The position numbers and the translations under genes are program-made. A stretch of 64,000 nt of DNA from Luteithermobacter gelatinilyticus (GTDB lineage: Bacteria; Pseudomonadota; Alphaproteobacteria; Sphingomonadales; Emcibacteraceae): assembly GCF_005849285.1 (NCBI RefSeq), contig NZ_CP040517.1:2486501-2550500 (forward strand), given 5' to 3'. Of this stretch, positions 43,822 through 53,673 are shown piece after piece (position 1 is the stretch's first letter; every line of letters begins with the position of its first letter). The notes under the pieces are model-generated. The model saw only the letters and a list, made by a program, of their open reading frames with translations. It did not search any database and was not told where the DNA came from.

Positions 43822-45024
43822 CTATACAACCTCGAACAGGCCAGCCGCCCCCATGCCACCACCGACACACATGGTGACCACCACATATTTCGCCCCCCGG
43901 CGCCGGCCTTCCCGCAAAGCATGGCCCACCATGCGCGCCCCCGACATGCCAAAGGGGTGTCCGATGGCAATCGCGCCCCCATTTACATTCAACCGCTCCT
44001 CAGGCAGGCCCAACCGGTCCCGGCAATACACCACCTGACAGGCAAACGCCTCATTAAGTTCCCACAGATCAATGTCAGAAATTTTCAGACCGTGTTGTTT
44101 CAGCAGCTTCGGCACGGCAAAAACCGGCCCGATGCCCATTTCCTCCGGCGCACATCCGCCAAAGGCAATGCCGCGAAAAACGCCAAGCGGGGCCAGTCCT
44201 TTTTGTTCGGCTCGCCGGCCATTCATCACCACGACGGCAGCCGCGCCATCAGACAGCTGAGATGAATTTCCGGCAGTGATGAATTTCCCCTTTGGGACAA
44301 AAGCGCCGTCCTTCCAGACCGGTTCAAGCCGCGCAAGATCCTCGGCCGTGGTCTGCGGCCGGTTGCCTTCGTCCCGCGTCAAAGTGACTTCTTGATGGGT
44401 AACCTCGCCTGTTTCCCGGTTGCGGACTTCCTTTATGGTGCAAAGAGGAACGATTTCATCATCAAACAAACCGGCCTCCTGTGCCCGGGCTGTCCGCTGC
44501 TGGCTGCTCAGGGCATAATCATCCTGCGCCTCACGGGAAATACCATATCGTTCCGCCACAATTTCGGCGGTTTCGATCATCTGGATATACGCCGTTGGCG
44601 CTGCCTCAAGCACGGCTTGTGATGGGGTACGGTAGCTGTTTTTATATTTGTTCTGCACCAGGCTGATGGATTCCACTCCGCCGCCGACGACCACCGCCGC
44701 CCGGCCGGTCATAACATGATCCGCCGCCATCGCAATCGCCACCAAGCCGGAAGAACACTGCCGGTCCACCGTCATGCCCGGCACGCTGTGGGGTAGGCCA
44801 GCGGTATAGGTGCACAAACGCCCCAGATTATACCCTTGGGTGCCCTGTTGCGCCGCGCATCCCAGGATCACATCCTCCACTTCCGCCCCTTCAAGGCCGG
44901 CCCGCTCAACGGCCGCCCGTATCACATGCCCGCCCAGAACCGGGGCTTCCGTATTGTTAAATGCCCCTTTATAGGCTTTCCCAATCGGGGTTCTAGCCGT
45001 GGAAACAATTACCGCTTCATTCAT
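43822..45024 (-). CDS. Acetyl-CoA acyltransferase (thiolase)
   Basis: The 400-residue thiolase has the nucleophile Cys in [17 protein letters not shown] near 90, the NEAFACQVV block near 320, [17 protein letters not shown] near 350 and the general-acid Cys in [15 protein letters not shown] near 388. It splits 3-ketoacyl-CoA with CoA. In this operon it could release acetyl- or propionyl-CoA from steroid C/D-ring intermediates. The ATG at 45024 follows AAGGAG and overlaps the MaoC gene by eight bases. It is the last gene of the long operon. Confidence 0.92.
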   Translation of the reverse strand: MNEAVIVSTARTPIGKAYKGAFNNTEAPVLGGHVIRAAVERAGLEGAEVEDVILGCAAQQGTQGYNLGRLCTYTAGLPHSVPGMTVDRQCSSGLVAIAMAADHVMTGRAAVVVGGGVESISLVQNKYKNSYRTPSQAVLEAAPTAYIQMIETAEIVAERYGISREAQDDYALSSQQRTARAQEAGLFDDEIVPLCTIKEVRNRETGEVTHQEVTLTRDEGNRPQTTAEDLARLEPVWKDGAFVPKGKFITAGNSSQLSDGAAAVVVMNGRRAEQKGLAPLGVFRGIAFGGCAPEEMGIGPVFAVPKLLKQHGLKISDIDLWELNEAFACQVVYCRDRLGLPEERLNVNGGAIAIGHPFGMSGARMVGHALREGRRRGAKYVVVTMCVGGGMGAAGLFEVV

Positions 45025-45496
45025 GTTCCGCTCCTTGTTGCGGGTAAAAACGACTGATGGTGTCAACAACACAACCGGGGCGGTCTTCGCCGTCAATGTC
45101 GATTGTTATCCGAATGACCGCTTGCACACCGCCTTTAACATCCTCGGCACTGAGAATTTCGCCACGAGCGCGAATACGTTGCCCCACTTTCACCGGCTGG
45201 GGAAAGCGGACCCGGTCGCAGCCATAATTGATGCCCATCGCCACACGGCGCACCTCGATCAGTTCCGGCAGGAACTTATTGGCCAGGGCCAGGGTCAGAT
45301 AACCGTGGGCAATGGTGCCACCAAAAGGCCCTTCCGCCGCCCGCCTGGGATCCACATGAATCCATTGATGGTCTCCGGTGGCCTCGGCAAACTGATCAAC
45401 GCGTTTCTGGTCAATCTCCAGCCATGTCGTGGGCCCCAGCCTGTCTCCCGTGGCCTTCCTCAGTGCAGCGGGTGTATCAAAAACCTTTTTCATCAT
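45017..45496 (-). CDS. MaoC-like (R)-enoyl-CoA hydratase
   Basis: The 159-residue protein has the hot-dog fold hydratase motif: the Asp/His pair in [15 protein letters not shown] near 40, [14 protein letters not shown] near 65, and [19 protein letters not shown] near 95. It adds water across an enoyl-CoA double bond. In steroid operons such hydratases serve side-chain or ring intermediates. Two ATG codons in a row are possible starts (45496 and 45493); the SDR stop overlaps the first. Confidence 0.88.
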   Translation of the reverse strand: MMKKVFDTPAALRKATGDRLGPTTWLEIDQKRVDQFAEATGDHQWIHVDPRRAAEGPFGGTIAHGYLTLALANKFLPELIEVRRVAMGINYGCDRVRFPQPVKVGQRIRARGEILSAEDVKGGVQAVIRITIDIDGEDRPGCVVDTISRFYPQQGAEHE

Positions 45497-46281
45497 CAGG
45501 CCCTCTGGCTGGAAACCGAGATCGTTTCCCCGGTCATATAGGTTGAATAATCGCTGGCCAGGAAAATCATCACATTGGCCACTTCCCATACCTCGGCAGG
45601 ACGGCCATAAGCTTCTTTCGCCGCCAGTTCCGCAAGCAGTTCCGGCGTCGTCACCTTATGCAGAAAGGCATGCATGGCAAGACTTGGCGCCACCGCATTA
45701 ACCCGGATGCCAAGCTCCGCCCCTTCCACCCCGGCACATCGCGTCAGCGCCATGACACCGGCCTTGGCGGCAGCATAATGCGCCTGCCCCTTCTGTGCCC
45801 GCCAGCCCAGAACCGAGGCATTGTTGACAATGACGCCACCCTGCCCCTGCATGCGTCGAAAAGCTTCACGCACCATGCGGAAAGTGCCGTTTAATGTGAC
45901 GTCCAACACCGCATGCCACTGATCATCCCGCATCTCTCGGATATCCGCCGTCCCCCCCAGTCCGGCATTATTGATCAGGACATCCACCTTGCCCAGTTCC
46001 CGTTCTGCGGCCTGAAAAAGAGCCTCCACCTCTTCCTGCTGTGTGACATTGCACAAGGCATGCGCCGGCCGGACACCAGTGGCCTCCTGAATATTTTCCA
46101 CGGCCTGGCGCAGTCGTTCCTCATGGATGTCCGACACCATGACATGGGCCCCTTCTTCCACGCTGCGTTTGGCCACGGCATAACCGATTCCCGTCCCCGC
46201 AGCAGCGGTGATAAGCACCGTTTTATCTTTCAAAAGGCCATGCGCCGGCGGATAAGGGGGAACATGTTTTAAATCAGCCAT
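45496..46281 (-). CDS. Short-chain dehydrogenase/reductase of the HIP operon
   Basis: The 261-residue SDR has TVLITAAAGTGIGYAVAKR near 20, VLINNAGLGG near 100, the Ser in VNNASVLGW near 150 and YAAAKAGVMALTR near 165. GETISVSSQRA ends it. It resembles the SDRs that oxidise hydroxyacyl-CoA intermediates of steroid rings C and D. GAGGAG precedes the ATG at 46281, and the longer frame reaches into the acyl-CoA dehydrogenase gene without signal. Confidence 0.9.
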   Translation of the reverse strand: MADLKHVPPYPPAHGLLKDKTVLITAAAGTGIGYAVAKRSVEEGAHVMVSDIHEERLRQAVENIQEATGVRPAHALCNVTQQEEVEALFQAAERELGKVDVLINNAGLGGTADIREMRDDQWHAVLDVTLNGTFRMVREAFRRMQGQGGVIVNNASVLGWRAQKGQAHYAAAKAGVMALTRCAGVEGAELGIRVNAVAPSLAMHAFLHKVTTPELLAELAAKEAYGRPAEVWEVANVMIFLASDYSTYMTGETISVSSQRA

Positions 46282-47461
46282 GACATTCTCCTCTCGGTTC
46301 GCGGGGCAATTCCAGAGCGCGTTCCGCAATAATGTTGCGCTGGATCTGGTTGGTCCCGGCATAAATCGTGTCAGAGCGGGAAAACAGGAACAGCCGCTGC
46401 AACAGATTAAAACCGTCCTCACCGACAACTTCCGCCTCCGGCCCCATAACCTCCATGGCCAGTTCCCCCAGATCCCGGTGCCAGGTCGCCCAGAAAATTT
46501 TGGTGATATAGGCTTCGCGAGGCAGACCTCCAGCATGGTCATGGCTGAGCATACGCAGGGCGTTGTACCGCATGATTTTCAGACCTGCATAGGCCGCAGC
46601 AAGACGACGGCGGATTCCGGCGTCTTCAACGGCGCCATTTTCCCGGGCTGTCTCCATGATCCGGTCCAGTTCATTACGAAACAGCATTTGCTGCCCCAAT
46701 GTGGAAATGCCCCGTTCATAGGATAGGGTGGCCATGGCCACCTTCCAGCCCGCGCCGATCTCACCCACAACATTTTCAGCAGCGGTTTCTGCACCATCGA
46801 AATACACCTCGTTAAATTCGCTTGTGCCAGTAATCTGTACAATCGGGCGCACCGTTACCCCTGGTTGATCCATCGGCACCAGAAGATACACCAACCCCTC
46901 GCGCCCCCGGGAGCCGTCCACCGCCCGCGCCAGCACAAAACACCAGTCCGCCTCATGGGCCAGAGACGTCCAGATCTTTTGCCCCTCAATACTCCAGCGC
47001 CCCCCCGCAAGGCGGGCCCGGGTTTTAATATTAGACAAATCGGATCCGGCATTGGGTTCCGAATATCCCTGACACCAGAATTCCTCCCCGCGGCGGATCT
47101 TGGGCAAAAATCGCTCTTTCTGCGCTGTGGTTCCAAACGCCAGAAGCGTCGGTGCCAGAAGGGTTTCCCCGATATGTCCAGCCCGGCCCGGCCCCCCGGC
47201 GCGGGCATATTCCTCGTTAAAGATGACTTGTCGAGACAAATCCAGGTTCCGCCCGCCCCATTCTTCCGGCCAGCCCAATCCAATCCAGCCGCCTTCTCCC
47301 AAACGTCTTTCCCAGCGTTTGCGTTCTTCGACAAAAGCATCTTCATCGCCCGGACCGCCGCGCCCTTTCAGGAGGGCAAATTCCCCCCGCAGATTGTCCG
47401 ACAGCCACTGCGCCACTTCCGCCCGGAAAGCTTCATCCTCAGGTGAAAACGTCAAATTCAT
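46274..47461 (-). CDS. Acyl-CoA dehydrogenase, steroid type subunit
   Basis: The 395-residue flavoprotein has the WCQGYSEPNAGSDLSNIKT FAD block near 130, WTSLAHEADW near 165 and the C-terminal TIYAGTNQIQRNIIAER. The usual YEGT glutamate is Ala (YAGT), as in steroid-type FadE proteins that pair with a second subunit or use another base. It is followed by an SDR gene (8-bp overlap) and preceded by another acyl-CoA dehydrogenase gene (ATGA overlap), suggesting a heteromeric complex. Confidence 0.9.
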   Translation of the reverse strand: MNLTFSPEDEAFRAEVAQWLSDNLRGEFALLKGRGGPGDEDAFVEERKRWERRLGEGGWIGLGWPEEWGGRNLDLSRQVIFNEEYARAGGPGRAGHIGETLLAPTLLAFGTTAQKERFLPKIRRGEEFWCQGYSEPNAGSDLSNIKTRARLAGGRWSIEGQKIWTSLAHEADWCFVLARAVDGSRGREGLVYLLVPMDQPGVTVRPIVQITGTSEFNEVYFDGAETAAENVVGEIGAGWKVAMATLSYERGISTLGQQMLFRNELDRIMETARENGAVEDAGIRRRLAAAYAGLKIMRYNALRMLSHDHAGGLPREAYITKIFWATWHRDLGELAMEVMGPEAEVVGEDGFNLLQRLFLFSRSDTIYAGTNQIQRNIIAERALELPREPRGECHG

Positions 47462-48630
47462 GCGGTATTCTCCCGTGACTGTTTCGGCACAGAAACAAGA
47501 CCGATCATGTGGGCCAGGGTGTCCCGGTGACAGTCGGGCGCGCCAAAATATGACCGAGAAGCCCGGGCCCGCTTGAAATAAAAATGCAAATCATATTCCC
47601 AGGTAAACCCAATCCCGCCATGCAATTGCAGAGCGTTGCCCGCCACCTGGAAATAGGCGTCTCCGCAATAAGAGGCGGCAATGGCGGCCGCCTCGGCAAT
47701 CTCCTGTGCAGCCTGGGCGGAAACCGCAGCCGCATAATAGGCCGCCGAGCGGGACGCTTCAGTCGCGACCATCATATCCGCGCAACGGTGTTTAACGGCC
47801 TGAAACGATCCGATCTTGCGGCCAAATTGTACGCGTTCCTGGACATAATCCACCGTCATATCCAGACAACGTTGCATGCCACCCACCTGTTCCGCCGCAA
47901 GCGCCGCCATACTATGACACAGGGCCGCATAAAATGCCGGCCATGCATCGCGGCCACTGTCCCCCAGTCGTGCCGTTTCCGAGGCGATAACATTGTCATA
48001 TTGCAGGATAAAAAGCGGTCTTGTGGGATCCATGGAACCGGAAGACCGTCTGTTCAAGCCAGGACTATCGGCTTTCAGGGCAAAAACCGCAACCTCACCG
48101 GTCTGAGACTCCCGGGCGGCCACCAGCACAAGGCTCGCCGCCTCCGCCGCCAGCACATAATGCGTTTCACCAGTAAGAAGATATCCCTGCGGTGTTTTTT
48201 CGTATCTCACCCCTAGCGTATCGGGAGACAAAGATCGTGCCCCCTTTGCCCACCACCCCACGGTGGCGCTTTCCCCCTCGTTCAAAATCGGCGCCAACAG
48301 CATTTTTTTCTGTTCCTCATCAGCCAGCGCCAGGATCACATCCGTCGCCAAGCAGCAAGTGGCAAAAAACGGGGCCGCAAACAACACCCGGCCCATTTCC
48401 TCCATGAGAATGGCCCGTTCCACCGCGCCCAGCCCGCTACCGCCGTACCTTTCGGGCACAACAATCCCGGCCCAGCCCAGATCAACTGCCACCTCACGCC
48501 AGGCTCCGCCATCATGGGACAGTTTGCCATCCGCAATCCTGCGCAATCCACCACTTGAGGCCCAGTCAGACAGATATTGCCGCGCCATATCGCGGATCAT
48601 GTTCTGTTCATCGGTGAAACTGAAGTTCAT
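47458..48630 (-). CDS. Acyl-CoA dehydrogenase, partner subunit
   Basis: The 390-residue protein starts FSFTDEQNMIRDMARQYLS and carries VPERYGGSGLGAVERAILMEEMGR near 75, the FGRKIGSFQAVKHRCADMMV helix near 275 and LHGGIGFTWEYDLHFYFKRA near 350. It resembles FadE subunits that form alpha2beta2 dehydrogenases for steroid CoA thioesters. GAGGA precedes the ATG at 48630. It overlaps the next dehydrogenase gene by four bases. Confidence 0.9.
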   Translation of the reverse strand: MNFSFTDEQNMIRDMARQYLSDWASSGGLRRIADGKLSHDGGAWREVAVDLGWAGIVVPERYGGSGLGAVERAILMEEMGRVLFAAPFFATCCLATDVILALADEEQKKMLLAPILNEGESATVGWWAKGARSLSPDTLGVRYEKTPQGYLLTGETHYVLAAEAASLVLVAARESQTGEVAVFALKADSPGLNRRSSGSMDPTRPLFILQYDNVIASETARLGDSGRDAWPAFYAALCHSMAALAAEQVGGMQRCLDMTVDYVQERVQFGRKIGSFQAVKHRCADMMVATEASRSAAYYAAAVSAQAAQEIAEAAAIAASYCGDAYFQVAGNALQLHGGIGFTWEYDLHFYFKRARASRSYFGAPDCHRDTLAHMIGLVSVPKQSRENTA

Positions 48631-48635
48631 CTTCC

Positions 48636-49517
48636 TCAGCTCCCGTAAACTTTCTGTGCCGGTGGGGTGCGGGCAATCAATCGGGGAAGCGCCTGATCCA
48701 GTTCCGCCACAGTCCACCGTGCCCCCTTACTAAGGGCTTCTCCGCTTCGCCAGCCATCCGCCACGGAAATTTCCCCCCCACAAATTTCAAAACACCGCCC
48801 AGTCACTTCGGCCGAACACGCGCTGGCCAGCCAAACCACCAGCGGCGCCACATTCGCCGGGTCAAAGACATCAAAACCGCCATCCTCGGGTTTTTTCATC
48901 ATGTCGGCAAAGACCTCTTCGGTCATACCGGTCCGGGCCTGCGGAGCGATGGCATTGGCCGTGATTCCATAACGCGCCAGTTCCGCCGCCTGCACCAGCG
49001 TGAGGCTGAGAATACCGCCTTTGGCGGCGGAATAATTCGCTTGTCCCACAGATCCCTGAAGTCCGGCCCCGGAGCTTGTATTGATAATACGTCCGGAAAC
49101 GGCGCCACCCGCCTTGGCCCGGGCGCGCCAGTATTTTGCGGCATGACTGGAAATACAGAAATGCCCCTTCAGATGCACCGCCATTACCCGATCCCAGTCT
49201 TCCTCGGTGAGGCTGACAAACATGCGATCCCGGCAGATCCCGGCATTGTTGACCACCGCATGCAGATCCCCAAAAATCTCAAGGGCATCACGGACAATAC
49301 GGCCCGCGGCCTCATAGGACGTGATGTCCCGGGTATCGACCCGTGCTTCCCCCCCGGCGCGGCGAATCTCGTCCACGGTTTGCGCAGCAGTTTGCTCATT
49401 AATGTCATTGACGATCACCCTGGCCCCTTCTGCTGCCAGCGCAAGGGCGTAGCCGCGTCCCAGCCCGCTGCCCGCCCCCGTCACAATCACAACACGGTTT
49501 TGACAGAACCCACTCAT
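48636..49517 (-). CDS. Short-chain dehydrogenase/reductase (multifunctional-enzyme type 2-like)
   Basis: The 293-residue SDR has VVIVTGAGSGLGRGYALALA at 9-28, VVNNAGICRD near 92, INTSSGAGLQGSVGQANYSAAK near 150-170 with catalytic Ser, Tyr and Lys, and TGRCFEICGGEISV near 245. The pattern is close to (3R)-hydroxyacyl-CoA dehydrogenases of the MFE-2 type. It lies between a thiolase gene (9 bp) and the acyl-CoA dehydrogenase pair (5 bp). AGGAGG precedes the ATG. Confidence 0.9.
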   Translation of the reverse strand: MSGFCQNRVVIVTGAGSGLGRGYALALAAEGARVIVNDINEQTAAQTVDEIRRAGGEARVDTRDITSYEAAGRIVRDALEIFGDLHAVVNNAGICRDRMFVSLTEEDWDRVMAVHLKGHFCISSHAAKYWRARAKAGGAVSGRIINTSSGAGLQGSVGQANYSAAKGGILSLTLVQAAELARYGITANAIAPQARTGMTEEVFADMMKKPEDGGFDVFDPANVAPLVVWLASACSAEVTGRCFEICGGEISVADGWRSGEALSKGARWTVAELDQALPRLIARTPPAQKVYGS

Positions 49518-49526
49518 TGCTGCCTC

Positions 49527-50678
49527 CTATAGTCTTTCAATAATGGTCACATTGGCCTGGCCGCCGCCTTCACACATGGTCTGCAATCCGTAACGGCCGC
49601 CCGTGCGCTCCAGTTCATGCAGCAAAGTGGTCATCAGCCGCGCCCCGGTCGCCCCCAAAGGATGGCCCAGGGCAATGGCCCCACCATTCACATTGGTTTT
49701 CTCATGGGCAAACCCGGTTTCCTTGAGCCAGGCCATGGCGACGGAGGCAAAAGCCTCATTCACCTCTGCCAAATCAATGTCCTGCATCGACAAGCCGCTT
49801 CGCTTGATAGCCTTTTCGGTCGCCGGGATCGGCGCCGTCAGCATCCAGACCGGGTCATCCGCCAACACCGTCATATGATGAATGCGGGCCCGCGGCTTCA
49901 GGCCATAACGCTTTACCGCGGTTTCAGATACAATCAACAGGGCTGCCGCCGCATCGGCGGTCTGGCTGGATACTGCGGCGGTAAGTCGTCCGCCTTCCTG
50001 TAGCGGCTCCAGAGCCGCCATTTTCTCCAAGGACGTCTCCCGGCGCGGCGTTTCATCCGCCATAACACCTTCAAGTGCCACGATTTCCCGGTCAAACCGG
50101 CCTTCGTCAATGGCCGCCAGCGCCCGGCGATGGGATTCAAGCGCAAAAACCTCCATATCTTCACGGCTGACCCCCCACTTTTCAGCAATCATTTCCGCCG
50201 ACCTGAACTGGGAGATCGGTCCGTCACCGAACCGCTCTACCCATCCCCTGGACCCCGTAAAGGGGTCATCGAAACCATATTCCCGCCCTGCAAGCATCGC
50301 CGCGGAAATGGGGATTTGCGTCATTGTCTGCACCCCTCCCGCAATCACCACATCATTCATGCCGCTCATAATGGCCTGAGCCGCAAAATGTATCGCCTGC
50401 TGGGAAGAGCCGCATTGCCGGTCAATGGTCACCCCTGGCACATGCAGCGGCAAGCCCGCTGCCAGCCAACAGGTGCGGGCAATATCCCCCGCCAGACTGC
50501 CAATCGTATCCACACATCCGAACATCACGTCATCGTAATCGGTAGCCGGGACGGCATTGCGTTCCACCAGCCGTTTCAGGACAAAGGCACCAAGGTCCGC
50601 TCCATGGACATGGGCCAGCCCGCCCTTCCGCCGCCCGACCGGTGTTCTCAAGGCGTCAATAATGTAGGCTTCAGCCAT
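49527..50678 (-). CDS. Thiolase, FadA6-like
   Basis: The 383-residue enzyme has the active-site Cys in IDRQCGSSQQAIHFAAQ near 88, NEAFASVAMAWLKE near 305, GGAIALGHPLGATGARLMT near 335 and the second Cys in TMCEGGGQANVTIIER at the end. Its size and the operon fit FadA6, the thiolase of HIP ring C/D degradation in actinobacteria. It is flanked by an SDR gene (9 bp) and an acyl-CoA dehydrogenase gene (35 bp). Confidence 0.88.
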   Translation of the reverse strand: MAEAYIIDALRTPVGRRKGGLAHVHGADLGAFVLKRLVERNAVPATDYDDVMFGCVDTIGSLAGDIARTCWLAAGLPLHVPGVTIDRQCGSSQQAIHFAAQAIMSGMNDVVIAGGVQTMTQIPISAAMLAGREYGFDDPFTGSRGWVERFGDGPISQFRSAEMIAEKWGVSREDMEVFALESHRRALAAIDEGRFDREIVALEGVMADETPRRETSLEKMAALEPLQEGGRLTAAVSSQTADAAAALLIVSETAVKRYGLKPRARIHHMTVLADDPVWMLTAPIPATEKAIKRSGLSMQDIDLAEVNEAFASVAMAWLKETGFAHEKTNVNGGAIALGHPLGATGARLMTTLLHELERTGGRYGLQTMCEGGGQANVTIIERL

Positions 50679-50713
50679 TACCTTTACTCCCCTTCCGTCT
50701 CATCTCTTCTTTT

Positions 50714-51742
50714 TTACTCAAATGTCTGCCCCGGCCCCAAGGCAGCACCATCCGCCAACACATATCGTTCCAGGCGACTGGTATGGAAATCTCGATCGCC
50801 CCAAAGCCCTTGGAGCGCCCAGACGCGCTTCATCCAGAAATGCAGGTCCGCCTCATAGGTGTATCCCATGCCGCCAAACACCTGGATTGCAGTTTCCGCC
50901 GCAAAACAGGCAGCATCCCCTGCTGCCAGTTTGGCATGAGCAACGGCAACATCAATTTTTGATGTCTGCGGGGAAAGAGCCGCCGCCCGATAAACCACGG
51001 GCCGGGCAAATTCCAGTTTGACAAAGGCATTGGCCAGATGATGTTTCAGCGCCTGAAAGGAACCAATGGGCTTCCCGAACTGCTCCCGAGTCTTGGCATA
51101 TTCCGTGGCCATTTCAATCATGCCGGCCGCCAGCCCCAGCAATTCCGCCGCCGTCAACACTGCGGCACGGGTAAACACCTGTTTTTCCATCTCCCCTGCC
51201 GCCTCGCCGACCAGCACTTCTTTGCCGTGCCAGGCGTCATAACTCACCCTGGAAAGGGATCTTAAGGGATCAATACTGTTGACTTTTTCCAGGCGCAGCG
51301 CCGCCGCGGGCAATACCCCTATCCTTTCCCGTTTACAGATGATCGCGGCACAGGCCTGTTCCGCATGATTGACAAAAGGCACCGCCGGATGCACCACAAT
51401 GACACGTCCACTCCCGGACATCACCTTGTCCAGCAGTTCGCTCTCCCCGCATTGCGCCAGCAACGGCACAGCCAGTCCCGCATTCTCCACAACCGGCAAG
51501 GGTAATGCTACCCGGCCCGCCTGCTCTACCAAAAGAGTAAGATCAATCAGGTCCAGCCCCAAACCGCCAACCTCTTCCGGCGCCAAAATCCCCAAAAACC
51601 CCATCTGGGCCACCTTGGACCACAGCTCTTCGCACATGCCCCCTTCCAGACGGCGCAACACGGCAGGCGGACATTCGCCCACAAAAAACGCCGCAGCCCC
51701 TTCAACCAGATCCTTTTGATCCTGTGACAGTCGAAATTCCAT
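50714..51742 (-). CDS. Acyl-CoA dehydrogenase, short subunit
   Basis: The 342-residue protein is shorter than typical members. It has EFRLSQDQKDLVEGAAAFF at the start, APEEVGGLGLDLIDLTLLVE near 55, the REQFGKPIGSFQALKHHLAN helix near 215 and FGGMGYTYEADLHFWMKR near 290. The middle domain is shortened. Together with the next gene it likely forms a heteromeric dehydrogenase for a HIP-CoA intermediate. Its ribosome site is weak (GAGG), and it starts 3 bp after the preceding stop. Confidence 0.87.
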   Translation of the reverse strand: MEFRLSQDQKDLVEGAAAFFVGECPPAVLRRLEGGMCEELWSKVAQMGFLGILAPEEVGGLGLDLIDLTLLVEQAGRVALPLPVVENAGLAVPLLAQCGESELLDKVMSGSGRVIVVHPAVPFVNHAEQACAAIICKRERIGVLPAAALRLEKVNSIDPLRSLSRVSYDAWHGKEVLVGEAAGEMEKQVFTRAAVLTAAELLGLAAGMIEMATEYAKTREQFGKPIGSFQALKHHLANAFVKLEFARPVVYRAAALSPQTSKIDVAVAHAKLAAGDAACFAAETAIQVFGGMGYTYEADLHFWMKRVWALQGLWGDRDFHTSRLERYVLADGAALGPGQTFE

Positions 51743-51745
51743 AGT

Positions 51746-52912
51746 CTATGACCTCGGCAAACCGAGACACCGCTCGGCGATAATATTGCGTTGAATTTCA
51801 TTGGTCCCTGCATAGATCGGCCCGGCCAGCGAAAACATATACCCATCCAACCAGCGCCCATCGTCAATCGCCTCGGGTGTCCCCTCCTCCAATTCTGCAA
51901 ACGCCCCCATCAGCGCCATTGCCGCACGATGCATGCGCCGATCCATTTCAGACCAGAAAATCTTGTTGCAACTGGCTTCCGGACCGATGGCCGCCCCGGA
52001 CATCAACCGGGAAGCCGTATAATAGGTATTCAGGCAATAGGCTTCCGTCTCCTGCCAGGCTCTGAGAACAGCCGCCTTGGCTTCGGGTGTGGCCCTGTCC
52101 GCTCGACTTTTATACAGAGCCACCAGCCGTTCGGCAGTTTTCTGAAAACGGGCCGGGCTGCGCAACATCAGCCCCCGCTCAAACCCGGCGGTTGCCATAG
52201 CGATGGACCAGCCCTGTCCTTCCGCGCCAAGACGGTTTCCCACGGGCACCTTGACATCGTCAAAAAAGATCTCGGCAAATCCCGGATCCCCATCAAGCTG
52301 TTCAATGGGACGAACCGTTACGCCCTTTGCCGACAGCGGGATCAACAGGAAGGACAATCCCTTGTGGCGCCGGGAAGCGGGATCAGTGCGGAAAATACCG
52401 AAACACCAATCGGCAAACACCGCCCGGGAAGACCAGATTTTCTGACCGCTGACCACATAATGATCGCCCTCGCGCACGGCCCGGGCGCGGATCGCGGCCA
52501 TGTCGCTGCCGGCATTAGGCTCCGACCAGGCCTGAGCCCAGATTTCATCCCCATTGGCCATCGGCGGCAGAAAGCGGGCTTTCTGTTCCGGCGTGCCAAA
52601 CTCCATCAATGTCGGCCCCAGAAGAAAAATACCGTTCTGGCTCACCCGTAAGGGAGCCTCCGCCCGGTAATATTCCTCTTCAAAAATCAACCACTCAATT
52701 AAATCACATCCCCGTCCCCCATAATCGCGGGGCCAGGTCACCATGCTCCAGCCGCCGGCATGCAAGCGACGTTCCCAGGCGCGGTGCTGCGCGAATCCCT
52801 CGGCTGTATCCAAAGAAGGCAAACGTTGTCCGGGGACATTTTCCGCCATCCACGCCCGCACTTCGGCACGAAAGGCTTTCTGACGGTCGGTATAGGTTAA
52901 ATCAAACGACAT
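51746..52912 (-). CDS. Acyl-CoA dehydrogenase, large subunit
   Basis: The 388-residue protein has WPRDYGGRGCDLIEWLIFEE near 60, WAQAWSEPNAGSDMAAIRA near 130, IWSSRAVFADW near 160 and the C-terminal PIYAGTNEIQRNIIAERCLG, again YAGT and not YEGT. The pair with 50714-51742 matches the IpdE1/IpdE2-type arrangement in which neither chain is a plain homotetramer. Its ATG overlaps the crotonase stop by one base (TAATG). Confidence 0.9.
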   Translation of the reverse strand: MSFDLTYTDRQKAFRAEVRAWMAENVPGQRLPSLDTAEGFAQHRAWERRLHAGGWSMVTWPRDYGGRGCDLIEWLIFEEEYYRAEAPLRVSQNGIFLLGPTLMEFGTPEQKARFLPPMANGDEIWAQAWSEPNAGSDMAAIRARAVREGDHYVVSGQKIWSSRAVFADWCFGIFRTDPASRRHKGLSFLLIPLSAKGVTVRPIEQLDGDPGFAEIFFDDVKVPVGNRLGAEGQGWSIAMATAGFERGLMLRSPARFQKTAERLVALYKSRADRATPEAKAAVLRAWQETEAYCLNTYYTASRLMSGAAIGPEASCNKIFWSEMDRRMHRAAMALMGAFAELEEGTPEAIDDGRWLDGYMFSLAGPIYAGTNEIQRNIIAERCLGLPRS

Positions 52913-53673
52913 TACGCCTCTTCCTCAAATGACGCGGCCGTACCGGATTCAACAAACGCGTCTCGCGCCTTCTGGGAATCCGCATGCATATACATTTCGA
53001 AGGTAAACCCCTGCTCCCAACGATAAGAACGATCCACATCAAAAGGTTCGATTCCGTTGAGGGCCTGCTTGGCAATACGAAGCGCTGTACGGCTTTTGGC
53101 GGCAATAACCGCGGCAAAAGCCCACGCCTCTTCCACCAGATTTTCCCGGGGCACCACCTTTTCCACGCCGCCCAGCCGATAGGCTTCCCGGACCGGAATG
53201 CGCCCGCCGGTCAGAAACGCCGCGCGCACCTTAGGCAACGGCAAGATGCGTTGCAAATGCGACGCCCCGCCCATGGCGCCCCGGTCGATTTCCGGCAGGG
53301 AAAAGAAACAATCCTCCGCCGCAATAATCGCGTCCGCCGCCCCGCAAATCCCTATTCCTCCCCCAATTACAAATCCGTGAGGCGCACAAATCACCGGCAC
53401 CTGACACTGTCGGATTGCCTGAAAGGTCAGGAAATTGCCTTTATTGACTTCGACAATTCTTGAGGCGTCCGCCTGCAACTCCTTTATGTCCACGCCGGCG
53501 CAAAACCCCTTGCCTTCCGCCCGGATCAAAAGACAGCGTACATCGGGCCTTTCGCCAAGCTCCCGAATAAGAGCAGGCAGGCTGTTCCACAGCGCCGCGT
53601 CAAAGGCATTGACCGGCGGGTGATCAAATATGATTTCCGCAATCCTATCCTTAACCTGCGTGCGTACCGGCAT
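52912..53673 (-). CDS. Enoyl-CoA hydratase/isomerase family protein
   Basis: The 253-residue crotonase has IIFDHPPVNAFDAALWNSL near 15, the oxyanion-hole segment AEGKGFCAGVDIKELQ near 55 and PHGFVIGGGIGICGAAD near 95, with EIDRGAMGGASHL near 125. The Glu of one catalytic position is present in PEIDRG. The exact hydratase, isomerase or hydrolase role in steroid breakdown is not fixed. AAGGAGG lies eight bases before the ATG at 53673, inside the ipdC-like reading frame (23-bp overlap). Confidence 0.88.
   Translation of the reverse strand: MPVRTQVKDRIAEIIFDHPPVNAFDAALWNSLPALIRELGERPDVRCLLIRAEGKGFCAGVDIKELQADASRIVEVNKGNFLTFQAIRQCQVPVICAPHGFVIGGGIGICGAADAIIAAEDCFFSLPEIDRGAMGGASHLQRILPLPKVRAAFLTGGRIPVREAYRLGGVEKVVPRENLVEEAWAFAAVIAAKSRTALRIAKQALNGIEPFDVDRSYRWEQGFTFEMYMHADSQKARDAFVESGTAASFEEEA

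Noticed and set aside
46282-46542. Long N-terminal extension of the SDR gene at 45496
   Set aside because: The extension lies inside the acyl-CoA dehydrogenase gene in another frame, and the ATG at 46281 has GAGGAG before it.
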